DNA of 64,000 nt. Origin: Bacillus_BD oryzisoli_A. GTDB taxonomy: Bacteria; Bacillota; Bacilli; Bacillales; Cytobacillaceae. This document shows, in pieces, positions 1-8,385 of this stretch; position 1 is the first letter of the stretch; the number at the start of each line of letters is the position of its first letter. The notes under the pieces are model-generated. The model searched no databases and was not told the origin of the DNA. It saw nothing but the letters and a program-made list of their open reading frames with translations. The stretch spans positions 1 to 64,000 of the forward strand of contig NZ_JBHZRC010000014.1 of NCBI RefSeq assembly GCF_043641075.1, read 5' to 3'. The translations under genes were made by a program, and so were the position numbers.

Positions 1-40
1 CCAGCGTTCGTCCTGAGCCAGGATCAAACTCTCCAATAAG
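1..40 (-). rRNA. 16S rRNA, 5' end only (partial)
   Basis: The first 40 bases are the reverse complement of the conserved 16S rRNA 5' end, including the universal 27F primer region (GAGTTTGATCCTGGCTCAG) and GACGAACGCTGG. The gene runs leftward out of the window, so only the first few dozen bases of the mature RNA are present. The mature 5' end is placed near position 40 by comparison with the usual Bacillus start. Upstream promoters and a BoxA support a complete rrn operon beginning here. Confidence 0.97.
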
Positions 41-121
41 ATTGTTTGACTAAGCTCTACATGTCTTTTTGAAAAAAAGACTAAAAAAGTTAAAACGTTG
101 ACGTTCTGCTTTGTTTAGTTT

Positions 122-131
122 TCAAAGAACA
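122..131 (-). promoter_or_regulatory. rrn BoxA antitermination site
   Basis: On the minus strand TGTTCTTTGA is a perfect BoxA match. It lies between the rrn P2 promoter and the 16S gene, the usual site for Nus-factor loading on rrn leaders. Confidence 0.8.
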
Positions 132-165
132 ATCATTTTGAACCGCTTCGTTAGCGACAAAATTT

Positions 166-194
166 AGTTTATCACTTCATTTCGTCGAAGTCAA
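166..194 (-). promoter_or_regulatory. rrn P2 promoter (sigma-A type)
   Basis: Minus strand: -35 TTGACT (189-194), exactly 17 bp spacer, -10 TAAACT (166-171). It is the promoter nearer to 16S, with BoxA downstream. Confidence 0.8.
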
Positions 195-239
195 CAACTT
201 TTTTATTTTTTAAAAGCAGTTGTTTCAGCGACGTTTATT

Positions 240-268
240 AATATAACAATTTCAGGCTAGGAAGTCAA
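240..268 (-). promoter_or_regulatory. rrn P1 promoter (sigma-A type)
   Basis: Minus strand: -35 TTGACT (263-268), 17 bp spacer, -10 TATATT (240-245). Tandem P1/P2 spaced by about 74 bp is typical of Bacillus rrn operons. Confidence 0.8.
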
Positions 269-692
269 TTTCTTTTTTGAAGTTTTTTCTTCCCTAATTT
301 TTATATTGAAATAAGAGAATGTGAATCCTTACTCTATCTGCTTACAAGTTTATAGAAGCGACGGAACAAACATAATAGCATTATTTCTATTTTTAAACAA
401 CTTCATTTCCAAAACAGAAAATGAACTGCAGTTAGGACGCGCCCTTCATAACTATCCTATCGCGCTATTTTATTACTCCTCTTATCTCTATTGTTGTCTT
501 TATCCTGCTGCATGTATTTTGGCCCTATTGGAGATTTAAGTTATAGCTAAATTGTTCTATTTAAGGAATATCCGTACCCTTTAAATGTAGTGCTTAAGAT
601 TCGTTATTACCCGACTGTGATGAATGTCGCTGTTATTATTGCGAATATACCTAATATTTGTATTAAAACAAATATTGCGAAGGGTTGATAAC
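269..692. other. intergenic region, no gene seen
   Basis: AT-rich spacer between the rrn promoters and the first plus-strand gene. A GTG-initiated 72-codon frame at 321-539 has no ribosome binding site and no family resemblance, so it was not accepted. No tRNA or strong hairpin was seen. Confidence 0.5.
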
Positions 693-845
693 ATGCAAAA
701 AAGGGTAGTCTTTAATGATGAGATCTATACTGTTATTTATGATTACGGAAACGGAAGAATAGAGATTAGAAAGGAAAAGTCATCGTATCCTTATGTCGAG
801 TTAGTAAAAAAAGAACAGGTGCGTCTAGTAACTAAAGATATATAA
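693..845 (+). CDS. small conserved-looking hypothetical protein (50 aa)
   Basis: Fifty-residue protein with alternating hydrophobic and charged residues (KRVVFNDEIYTVIYDYGNGR) and no signal peptide or membrane segment. The ATG at 693 is preferred over an in-frame ATG at 624 because a GAAGGG-type ribosome binding site lies about 6 nt upstream and the extra N-terminus looks like translated intergenic DNA. A good rho-independent terminator at 964-998 supports transcription of this strand. I do not recognise the family. It stands alone between the rrn operon and a convergent permease gene. Confidence 0.5.
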   Translation: MQKRVVFNDEIYTVIYDYGNGRIEIRKEKSSYPYVELVKKEQVRLVTKDI

Positions 846-857
846 CCTTGATAAAAA

Positions 858-887
858 AGAAGCAAGAGAACCGTCCCTCTGCTTCCT
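858..887. repeat. family B short palindromic repeat (AGAACCGTCCC type)
   Basis: A GAAGCA...TGCTTC inverted repeat flanking the core AGAACCGTCCCTC. The same core occurs at five other loci in this window. Confidence 0.7.
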
Positions 888-963
888 AAGATAAAATTTT
901 ATTAAAAATGTATATAAAACTATCAAACTGGAAAGAATGTTAGATGTATTCCCCTTTGTTGGA

Positions 964-998
964 AGAGCATCTGCTTTTGCGGATGCTCTCTTTTTTTT
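964..998 (+). terminator. rho-independent terminator
   Basis: Stem AGAGCATC/GATGCTCT followed by a run of eight T on the plus strand. It probably ends the transcript of the small gene at 693. Confidence 0.7.
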
Positions 999-1021
999 CC
1001 TGTGATCATTATGCTTTATTA

Positions 1022-2407
1022 TCATGCAAGCTTACTCTTCCTTCTCCCATAGAAAGCATAAAGTACCAATCCTATCAACATCCATATGACAAATCGAATC
1101 CAGGTGATTGGAGGGAGACTGATAATAAGATAAATAGAGAAGCCGATTCCTATTAATGGCACAACGGGTACAAATGGGGTTCTGAATCTTCTTTCTAGAT
1201 CCGGCCGTTTTTTTCGTAAAACGATAATTGAGGAACAAATTAGGATGAAGGCTGATAATGTTCCGATGTTAACAAGCTCAGCTACCTCATGAATAGGGGT
1301 AAATCCCGCTACTAATGCTGAAATAACACCGATAATTATGGTAGGGCGATAAGGAGTTTTATAGGTTGAATGTACTTTTGCAAACCAAGTTGGAAGCAGC
1401 CCATCCCGACTCATCGAGAACCAGATACGAGAACATGCAAGCATGAAGGAAAAGAGGACGGATAGGATTCCAGCAATAGCAGCTATTGAAATAACGAGGA
1501 TAATCCATTTTAATCCGATATCAGCGAATGCTTTGGCAATCGGTGCAGCATTATTAAGAGTTTCATAAGAGGTCATGCCTGTAATGACAAGGGACATCCC
1601 GATATAAAGTAAAAGGGCAATGGTTAACGAGATAACAACAGCTCTTGGCAAGTCACGCTGTGGATTTTTTGCTTCTTCCGCGGCTGTTGTCAAGGTATCG
1701 TACCCAAATACTGCAAAGAACACTAATGCAGCGCCTCCCATTACACCGTGAAAGCCAAACGGCATGAACGGGTTCCAATTCGCAGGCTCTACATAGAAGC
1801 TTCCCACTGCAATCACTACTAACACAATGGATAACTTTATAATAACCATCAAATTATTAAATCTCGCTCCCCATTTAATGCCTGTTGTGAGAAGTCCCGC
1901 GATACCTAAGCTAATTAACATTGAAATGACGTCCAGTTTGTGGCCTGCTCCTGTACCGGGTGCACCCTGTGCCCATAAAGGAAGATGGATGCCAATCTGA
2001 GCTAAAATTTCCTGCATATATCCCGACCAGCCAATCGCCACAACCGCGATGACCAGGGTGTACTCCATCAATAAATCCCATCCAATCAGCCATGCCGCTC
2101 CCTCACCTAAGACAGCATAGCTGTATGTGTAGGCACTGCCTGCCACCGGTATTAAGCCGGCAAACTCCGCATAGCATAGAGCGGCGGCAGCACTCGCAAG
2201 ACCTGCAATAATAAACGATAGAATGACAGCTGGACCGGCATGCTCGGCGGCAGCTACCCCTGTTAGAACAAAGATTCCTACACCAATAATGCCTCCTAGA
2301 CCGATAGCGGTTAGCTGCCATAATCCCAAGACACGCTGAAACGCCGACTTCCCTGTACCTTCCTGCTGCAATTGATCAATCGACTTTTTTCTAAAAAAAC
2401 TATTCAT
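1022..2407 (-). CDS. APC-family amino acid permease (YfnA-like cationic amino acid transporter)
   Basis: Integral membrane secondary transporter of about 461 residues, probably importing an amino acid by cation symport. The N-terminal signature GLGGIIGVGIFVLTG forms the unwound TM1 substrate site of the APC superfamily, and about 12 hydrophobic segments follow. The PVAGSAYTYSY stretch and a TTAAEEAKNPQRDLP loop after TM6 are typical of the cationic amino acid transporter group (B. subtilis YfnA-like). The start is the ATG at 2407, which has a strong AAGGAGGT site a few bases upstream; a longer frame to 2434 would place the start before that site. It is monocistronic and convergent with the gene at 693. 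The exact substrate cannot be told from sequence. Confidence 0.9.
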   Translation of the reverse strand: MNSFFRKKSIDQLQQEGTGKSAFQRVLGLWQLTAIGLGGIIGVGIFVLTGVAAAEHAGPAVILSFIIAGLASAAAALCYAEFAGLIPVAGSAYTYSYAVLGEGAAWLIGWDLLMEYTLVIAVVAIGWSGYMQEILAQIGIHLPLWAQGAPGTGAGHKLDVISMLISLGIAGLLTTGIKWGARFNNLMVIIKLSIVLVVIAVGSFYVEPANWNPFMPFGFHGVMGGAALVFFAVFGYDTLTTAAEEAKNPQRDLPRAVVISLTIALLLYIGMSLVITGMTSYETLNNAAPIAKAFADIGLKWIILVISIAAIAGILSVLFSFMLACSRIWFSMSRDGLLPTWFAKVHSTYKTPYRPTIIIGVISALVAGFTPIHEVAELVNIGTLSAFILICSSIIVLRKKRPDLERRFRTPFVPVVPLIGIGFSIYLIISLPPITWIRFVIWMLIGLVLYAFYGRRKSKLA

Positions 2408-2621
2408 TGTGTTACCTCCTTCATCTCCCCGCAATCATTCAAGAGAGAGTTTTGGGTTTTTAAACAAGTATGTTTTTTTAGAATGAACTATACAAAAATC
2501 CATGAACGCTAACAGGATTGTAAAGGGATTGTAAATGTATAATATTTTTATCTATTATGTAACAATTTTATACTATCCGTCGTATAGTAGTACAGAATAT
2601 GAGAGCCTTTCATGACTCAAC

Positions 2622-2665
2622 GAAAAAAAGAGCTGGTACTATACATTCAAATAGCCAGCTTTTTT
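2622..2665 (-). terminator. terminator downstream of the deformylase gene
   Basis: Hairpin with AGCTGG/CCAGCT and inner CTAT/ATAG pairing. It is flanked by A and T runs, so it could work in either direction. It lies 17 bp past the deformylase stop. Confidence 0.6.
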
Positions 2666-2681
2666 CCTGTGGATCGAACTT

Positions 2682-3233
2682 TTAAAAACCAAGATAGGGA
2701 GAAGTCAGATTTATCCGGTCATAGAAGATGATCCCGTTTAAATGGTCGATTTCGTGCTGCATGAGGATGGAGCCGTACCCTTTGAACGAGTATACCTGCC
2801 TTTCCCCAAATTCATTATAGGCATCGACCTTAATCTGTTCATAACGCGGGACATATCCTATTAAATGGCGATTAACAGATAGACAGCCTTCCCCTTCTGG
2901 AAGAAAGGTTATATTCGTTGAATGGCTGACAATTTTGGGGTTGATAAATTTATACTCATGGATTGCTTGCTCATCCACGAATCTAGCTACAAACATTCGT
3001 TTGTTTAAGCCGATTTGATTGGCCGACAAGCCTGTACCCGGCCTCAGGTGATATCTTTTTGCTATTTGCGGGTTTTGACTGTTCCGCAGATATTGCAGCA
3101 TACATTCCAATTCAAATTGATCCTCATCCGTCAGCGGGAAAGTGAGCTCCTTACATTTCGTACGCAGTATGGGATGACCCTCTTGTATAATGTCCTTCAT
3201 TGTAATCATGTATTGGCGATGAAACTTTGTCAT
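2682..3233 (-). CDS. def: peptide deformylase (YkrB/DefB type)
   Basis: Cytoplasmic metalloenzyme that removes the formyl group from nascent peptides. All three family motifs are visible: motif 1 GTGLSANQIG (canonical GxGLAAxQ, here with Ser-Ala-Asn), motif 2 EGCLS with the metal-binding Cys, and motif 3 QHEIDHLNG with two metal-binding His and the catalytic Glu. At 183 aa it matches the long Bacillus YkrB-type enzyme rather than the roughly 160 aa DefA form. The start is the ATG at 3233, preceded by GGGAGGTG; a longer frame to 3356 lacks a ribosome binding site and reads through apparent spacer. It is monocistronic. The Asn before the motif 1 Gln is unusual but need not abolish activity. Confidence 0.92.
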   Translation of the reverse strand: MTKFHRQYMITMKDIIQEGHPILRTKCKELTFPLTDEDQFELECMLQYLRNSQNPQIAKRYHLRPGTGLSANQIGLNKRMFVARFVDEQAIHEYKFINPKIVSHSTNITFLPEGEGCLSVNRHLIGYVPRYEQIKVDAYNEFGERQVYSFKGYGSILMQHEIDHLNGIIFYDRINLTSPYLGF

Positions 3234-3459
3234 CGTTTGACACCTCCCGATATAGTAAAAAACTAGGAGAGTTCGTTTTTCTGTTTTATGCTCCATTGAG
3301 AGTTCGAGCCTTCGGCATACGGGTAAGAAAACCGATACTCTATCCAGATGAAACAAGGGTGTATTTATAAAAGTATATGAATGTCATCACTTCCAGTAAC
3401 ACCTGCTCTGCTTGCTTATAATGGTAATCCTTGATTCTGAATTTTTCTTAGACACAGCT

Positions 3460-3530
3460 GAAGCGATAGAACCGTCCCTCCGCTTCCTCCACAAAAGGAA
3501 AGGAAGCAAAAGAACCGTCCCCCTGCTTCC
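3460..3530. repeat. two tandem family B palindromic repeats
   Basis: Two copies of the GAAGC...AGAACCGTCCC...GCTTCC unit, at 3460-3487 and 3502-3530. They lie between the deformylase gene and the divergent ywqB-like gene. The rest of the 3234-3595 spacer shows nothing recognisable. Confidence 0.7.
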
Positions 3531-3595
3531 AAGGAATTTACTATGGTTGTTAAAGAAAGGTATAATAGAAGATATGTTTTGATCGGAGGGATTTT

Positions 3596-5200
3596 GTGAG
3601 TCTGATTCCAGAGAGTTTTGTTGAGCCGTTGCAGTGGTTTTCGGATGAGTTGAAGGGCTCGTTGAGTACGGAGTCGGCGGTTAATGAAGATATGGTGCAT
3701 AAGGGACTGATTTTGTACCGCCAGAATAGTATGTCGCAGCTGAAGCTTGAGCAGGATGCGGTTCTTGGAACGGTGCAGGATGTGATTCCGGTGAAGGTGC
3801 GGCTGGATTTGAATCTTCCCTCTTTGAGTGAATGTTCCTGTCCGGCTGAGGGTCATTGCCGTCATCAGCTGGCGGTGTTTTTCAAGATCCTTTCGCATGG
3901 CGGCAGCAGTGTGCAGAGCTGGGTGGATGAATGGCGCCAGCCGCTGCGTGAGAAGAAAGCGGCTAAGTCGTTTGGTCTCGATCGGGCGAAGGATTTATTA
4001 AAGACGGCCGGGTATTTGAAGCCGGATTATCAAACATGGACGAAGGCGTTCCGTGAGAGCTTTGATCAGATTGTCGCCGGCGGAAACCTGAAGCCCTATC
4101 TTGTGAATGAACTGTTCGGCGTTTATACCCGCCGATTAAAAGCAGGTGCTCCGTTTAAGCAGGAGTGGAAGAATCTCTATATGCTGATTGGCGCGGTGAT
4201 TTCGTTTGAGAAATTGCTTGAGCTCAGCATGAAGCATGAGCATGATGAGGCGTCGGTGGACCGTTACTACCGTCATCTTTTTCAAAATATCCTTGATGAT
4301 ATTGAGGATTTGTCTAATAGGCTATCAGTTCAGTCAATGCCGTTTGCGTTTGATGAGTTCATTGAGCAGCTGAAGGACGATACCCTTCCGCTTTTGCTGT
4401 CTGATTTTCCGATTCAATTTGACCGGGTTCATTTGTTCCGCCTGTTATGGAGCGACCTTTTTAAGAAAAAAGAGTGGCGTGAAGACGTAAAGGCACAGCT
4501 TATGCAAGTAGAGAATAAGAATCTGCCAGCGGCGGCCGGGCTCGTCCATTTACATATACTGCTTCGCGAGGACGAGGAGGCTCTTGCGCTGCTTCATCCT
4601 TATGATGAAGAGATTACTCCGTATTTCTTTTACTGGCTGGAGCTGCTGGATAACAAACGGATGGAACCTTTTGTCGTCGAGTTTGTTGCACGTATTAAGG
4701 ATTATTTGAGCTGGCAGAATGATTATTATGCCTGCCGTTCGTTTATGAAGATGGCCTCCAGAGCACTGACTCCGTTTTGTACTGAAGCCAATCGTCTCGA
4801 CCTGTACGAAAAGGCGTTAGTGCAGATGCTGCCGTACAGCTTCCACGACTATGAGTATTATCTTTTTGAAAAAAAGGAGTACGAAAAATGGATGGAGCTG
4901 CAGACATATGTCGGGTTTAACTTTGAGAATGTGTCAAAGGAACGAATTAAGATGCTGACAGCTGAGGAGGCGCCGGTCCTGCTCCCGCTCTATCATCAGG
5001 CGATTCAGGCTGACATTGACGGGAAGAATCGGGATGCCTACAAGCAGGCTGTCCGAAAGCTGAAGAAGCTTCGCGCAATTTATAAAAAAATGAAGCGCAT
5101 TGACGACTGGAACTTGTTTTTAGAAATGCTGCTTGTCCGCACAAAGCGACTTCGTGCGTTCCAGGAAGAATGTAAAAGGGGAAAGTTGATCGATGCTTAA
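3596..5200 (+). CDS. ywqB: SWIM zinc-finger protein (YwqB-like)
   Basis: Protein of 534 aa with an N-terminal SWIM zinc finger: C80-S-C82 then C88-R-H90, i.e. CxC-N5-CxH. SWIM domains bind zinc and are thought to mediate DNA or protein contacts. The remaining roughly 430 residues are acidic and helical with no enzyme motif that I recognise. The start is GTG 3596, preceded at good spacing by GGAGGG. Its 3' end overlaps the SNF2 helicase gene by 8 bp, so the two are translationally coupled. The same pairing exists as ywqB-ywqA in B. subtilis. Bacterial SWIM proteins next to SWI2/SNF2 ATPases are inferred to be partners, but the biological role is not established. Confidence 0.85.
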   Translation: MSLIPESFVEPLQWFSDELKGSLSTESAVNEDMVHKGLILYRQNSMSQLKLEQDAVLGTVQDVIPVKVRLDLNLPSLSECSCPAEGHCRHQLAVFFKILSHGGSSVQSWVDEWRQPLREKKAAKSFGLDRAKDLLKTAGYLKPDYQTWTKAFRESFDQIVAGGNLKPYLVNELFGVYTRRLKAGAPFKQEWKNLYMLIGAVISFEKLLELSMKHEHDEASVDRYYRHLFQNILDDIEDLSNRLSVQSMPFAFDEFIEQLKDDTLPLLLSDFPIQFDRVHLFRLLWSDLFKKKEWREDVKAQLMQVENKNLPAAAGLVHLHILLREDEEALALLHPYDEEITPYFFYWLELLDNKRMEPFVVEFVARIKDYLSWQNDYYACRSFMKMASRALTPFCTEANRLDLYEKALVQMLPYSFHDYEYYLFEKKEYEKWMELQTYVGFNFENVSKERIKMLTAEEAPVLLPLYHQAIQADIDGKNRDAYKQAVRKLKKLRAIYKKMKRIDDWNLFLEMLLVRTKRLRAFQEECKRGKLIDA

Positions 5201-8000
5201 ATCAAGATATATCAAGATTGTCGTGACCGATTTAGATGAGGACCGCTACTTTATTAGCGCAGTGGATGACCAGAAGCACGTCTACTCCCCTTCTGTGTGG
5301 CAGTACCTTCTATTTAACTATCACCAGGAGACGTTCTTCGGGACGATGGTGGAGACGGAAACGGTTGACGGTGTGGAAGGGATTGTGTTAAACGGCTGGC
5401 AGCTGGCCACGCTTTTTGCGAGCGAGCAGTTTAACCGCATGATTGACTGGGATTGGGACGATACAGCTGAGCTTTGTCTTTCCTCTGCCCATACGGTACA
5501 GGATGCGATTTTGGAAAAAGAATGGCTCCCGGACTTTGCCGCCTGGGAGCGCGATGATTTTTCCTGGGTGCTGCCTGACCGGGTCATAGACGAGTTTGGA
5601 CCCGCCTTTTGGGATCAGGAAGATGTGCTTCCTTTTATGAGAAAATGGTTTAACCATTCCTTGAACGATTATATGAATCAGAATCAGGGGCTGAAGGCGG
5701 CATTTGGCGATAAGCTGAAGGCCCTTCGTGAAGGCTCGATTGCCCCCCGCCAGCTGGCCGCCTTTTTTGACGAGCAAAGCTTCCGCGAGTGGATGGGCAT
5801 TATTGAAAATCCTGTTCCGTTTACGCTCGGACTTAAGCTGGAGGAGCCTTCTGATGTAGATAGTTTCTGGACGTTAGAGGTTTTTTTACGTGATAAAAGA
5901 AACCCAGATGTGGCGGTCGACGTTGGGAATGTGGCCGAGTATCCGAAGAAGTGGCAGCCGTTTGTTGAGCGGATTGAGACTGAGCAGCAGCGCTGGATTC
6001 GGCTATTCCCTTGGCTGACTGGTGATAAGGGCTTGACCGATAAGCTGACTGAAGAGGAAGCTTGGTTATTTTTAACGGATGCGAGTGAAACGCTGCTGGC
6101 ACTTGGTGTTGATATATTGCTGCCGTCTTGGTGGCAGGCGATGAAAAATGCGAGCTTGAAGGTAAAAGCCAAGGTGAAAGGCAGCGCGAGCCACCGGCCG
6201 TCGTTTGTCGGCTTGCAGGCGATGCTTGATTATGACTGGCGCTTTTCAATGAACGGCGTAGATTTGTCTGAGGAGGAATTCAGCCAGCTTGTTGAGGAGA
6301 AGCGGCGCTTGGTATATATTCGCGGGCGCTGGATTAAGCTGGACCCAGCGTTTATCCACCAGATTCAGGAGCTGATGAAAAAGGCCGAGAAGGAAGGCTT
6401 GCATGTCCGCGATATTATCGAGCAGGAGCTGTTTGCTGCGGATGGCTTGGATGAGGATGAGCTGGAGAATCCGAAGGCGTTCGCGAAAATCCAGATTGAG
6501 CTGAACCGAAATTGGCGGCAAATGGTTAAGGGGCTGCGTGATTTGCAGCAGCTGCCGCTTGAGAATGTGCCTGACACCTTTCATGGTGAGCTACGTCCCT
6601 ATCAGCAGCTGGGCATGAGCTGGTTGCTGTTTCTACGGAAATATGGATTTGGCGGTTGCCTGGCCGATGATATGGGTCTCGGTAAGACGGTGCAGCTGAT
6701 TTCCTATTTGCTGCGGGTTCGCGAGGCAGAGCCCGGGTCCGGACCGTCGTTGATTATTTGTCCGACGTCCGTGCTTGGGAACTGGCAAAAGGAGCTTGAG
6801 CGTTTTGCACCTGATTTGAATGTGCATCTTCATTATGGGCCGAATCGGTTAAAAGAGGATGAGTTCACAGCGCAGGTCGGTGAAGCGGATGTCGTGCTGA
6901 CTTCCTATGGCTTGACCCCGCTTGACACGGCCGAGCTGGAGTCTGTGACATGGAGCTCAATTGCCATTGATGAAGCGCAGAATATAAAAAATGCCGGTAC
7001 GAAGCAGTCCCGTGCCGTAAGAAAGCTTAAGGGCCGGCATCATATTGCATTGACGGGGACGCCAATGGAAAATCGGTTAACCGAGCTGTGGTCGATTTTT
7101 GATTTTATCAACCATGGGTATTTGGGTTCGAGCGGCCAGTTCCAGAAACGGTTTGTGCTGCCGATTGAGCGTGACGATGAGAAGCCGAAAATTCAGCAGC
7201 TGCAGACGCTGATTCGCCCGTTCCTGCTGCGGAGAACAAAGAAGGACGAGGATGTAGCGTTGAACCTGCCGGATAAGCTAGAGCAGAAGGAATATTGTCC
7301 ACTGACAGCTGAGCAGGCTTCTTTATATGAGCAGCTTGTAAAAGATACGCTGGCTGAAATTGACAAGCTTTCTGCCTTTGAGCGAAAGGGCTTGATTCTG
7401 CAGATGCTGAGCCGGTTGAAGCAGCTGTGTAACCATCCGGCGTTGTATTTGAAGGAAGCGCGGCCTAAAGGACTGTTGGAGCGGTCGGCCAAGCTGGAGA
7501 AGCTGCAGGAGCTTGTCGGTTCGGTGGTCGAGCAGGAGGAAAGCTGTTTGATTTTCACGCAATATATTGAGATGGGCCATATGATTCAAAAGATGATTAA
7601 GGATGAGTTTGGGTTTGATGTGCCATTCTTGAACGGAAGTGTGCCGAAGCAGCAGCGTGACAGCATGATCGCCCGCTTCCAGGATCGCGAATTCCCTATC
7701 TTCCTGCTGTCATTGAAGGCCGGCGGAACCGGGTTGAATTTAACAGCCGCCAATCACGTGATTCACTACGACCGTTGGTGGAACCCTGCCGTTGAGAACC
7801 AGGCAACGGACCGTGCCTATCGGATTGGCCAGAAACGCTTTGTCCATGTTCATAAGATGATCTGTACGGGGACTTTGGAAGAGAAAATCGATTTAATGCT
7901 CGATAAGAAACAGGCCTTGAACGATGAAGTCATCCAAAGCGACAGCTGGATCACCGAATTGTCTACAGATGAATTAAAGGACCTAGTGAATTTGCGGTAA
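5193..8000 (+). CDS. ywqA: SWI2/SNF2-family DNA helicase/translocase (YwqA-like)
   Basis: Superfamily 2 ATPase of 935 aa. The N-terminal half carries the bacterial SNF2-associated region. The helicase core begins near residue 460 (GELRPYQQLGMSWL, Q-motif region). Walker A is DDMGLGKT near residue 490, the DEAQ box (IDEAQNIKN) is near 592, SALTGTPMENR-type motif III follows, and the C-terminal lobe ends with QATDRAYRIGQ near 869. SNF2 proteins translocate on double-stranded DNA and displace bound proteins. The 8 bp overlap with the upstream SWIM gene indicates an operon. Family repeats follow directly after the stop codon. Confidence 0.92.
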   Translation: MLKSRYIKIVVTDLDEDRYFISAVDDQKHVYSPSVWQYLLFNYHQETFFGTMVETETVDGVEGIVLNGWQLATLFASEQFNRMIDWDWDDTAELCLSSAHTVQDAILEKEWLPDFAAWERDDFSWVLPDRVIDEFGPAFWDQEDVLPFMRKWFNHSLNDYMNQNQGLKAAFGDKLKALREGSIAPRQLAAFFDEQSFREWMGIIENPVPFTLGLKLEEPSDVDSFWTLEVFLRDKRNPDVAVDVGNVAEYPKKWQPFVERIETEQQRWIRLFPWLTGDKGLTDKLTEEEAWLFLTDASETLLALGVDILLPSWWQAMKNASLKVKAKVKGSASHRPSFVGLQAMLDYDWRFSMNGVDLSEEEFSQLVEEKRRLVYIRGRWIKLDPAFIHQIQELMKKAEKEGLHVRDIIEQELFAADGLDEDELENPKAFAKIQIELNRNWRQMVKGLRDLQQLPLENVPDTFHGELRPYQQLGMSWLLFLRKYGFGGCLADDMGLGKTVQLISYLLRVREAEPGSGPSLIICPTSVLGNWQKELERFAPDLNVHLHYGPNRLKEDEFTAQVGEADVVLTSYGLTPLDTAELESVTWSSIAIDEAQNIKNAGTKQSRAVRKLKGRHHIALTGTPMENRLTELWSIFDFINHGYLGSSGQFQKRFVLPIERDDEKPKIQQLQTLIRPFLLRRTKKDEDVALNLPDKLEQKEYCPLTAEQASLYEQLVKDTLAEIDKLSAFERKGLILQMLSRLKQLCNHPALYLKEARPKGLLERSAKLEKLQELVGSVVEQEESCLIFTQYIEMGHMIQKMIKDEFGFDVPFLNGSVPKQQRDSMIARFQDREFPIFLLSLKAGGTGLNLTAANHVIHYDRWWNPAVENQATDRAYRIGQKRFVHVHKMICTGTLEEKIDLMLDKKQALNDEVIQSDSWITELSTDELKDLVNLR

Positions 8001-8001
8001 T

Positions 8002-8125
8002 GCGGTAAAGCGCCGAGGGACAGTCCCCCGACGCATTAAAGTAATAAAGTGCATAAGCTGCTATTACGGTTTAGCGCATTAACGGAGCGGGGGACAGTCC
8101 CCCATCCCGTTAATGCACTAAACTA
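8002..8125. repeat. family A palindromic repeats (GGGGGACAGTCCCCC type), two units
   Basis: Two imperfect palindromes centred on GGGACAGTCCCCC at about 8019 and 8093. Each is flanked by TTAA-containing arms with GCATTA/TAATGC pairing. They start just after the ywqA stop codon. Eight similar loci occur in the window. Confidence 0.8.
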
Positions 8126-8177
8126 TTTTAATATAGTTCGATTGTTTTTTTGCTTTTTATGATTTTTCTTCTTTTAG

Positions 8178-8191
8178 GTGATGTATATCAC
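8178..8191. promoter_or_regulatory. possible CRP/FNR-family operator
   Basis: A perfect 14 bp palindrome, GTGAT-GTAT-ATCAC. Read as GTGA-N6-TCAC it is close to the B. subtilis Fnr site (TGTGA-N6-TCACA). It lies about 195 bp upstream of the DUF1646 gene and about 105 bp upstream of its candidate -35, so direct control is uncertain. Confidence 0.35.
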
Positions 8192-8294
8192 TTAAAAAAT
8201 TTTTGAAATAATGTTATTATTCTTTTATATATTTACTGTTTGAATTTTTACATTACTTTTTCTGGTAATTGTCATTCATCCTACTAGGGTTAAT

Positions 8295-8323
8295 TTGACA
8301 GAATATTTAAACAAAATTATTTT
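8295..8323 (+). promoter_or_regulatory. candidate sigma-A promoter for the DUF1646 gene
   Basis: -35 TTGACA (8295-8300), 17 bp spacer, -10 TATTTT (8318-8323). It is the only consensus -35 in the spacer and would give a leader of about 55 nt. Confidence 0.4.
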
Positions 8324-8385
8324 TTAATAGTGTTATAATTTTATATATTATCGCGCTAAATTTAATAGAAAAGGATTTGTAAAGC

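Noticed and set aside
321..539. 72-codon plus-strand frame upstream of the first gene
   Set aside because: GTG start without a ribosome binding site, hydrophobic unstructured translation with no family resemblance, and it lies in AT-rich rrn upstream DNA.
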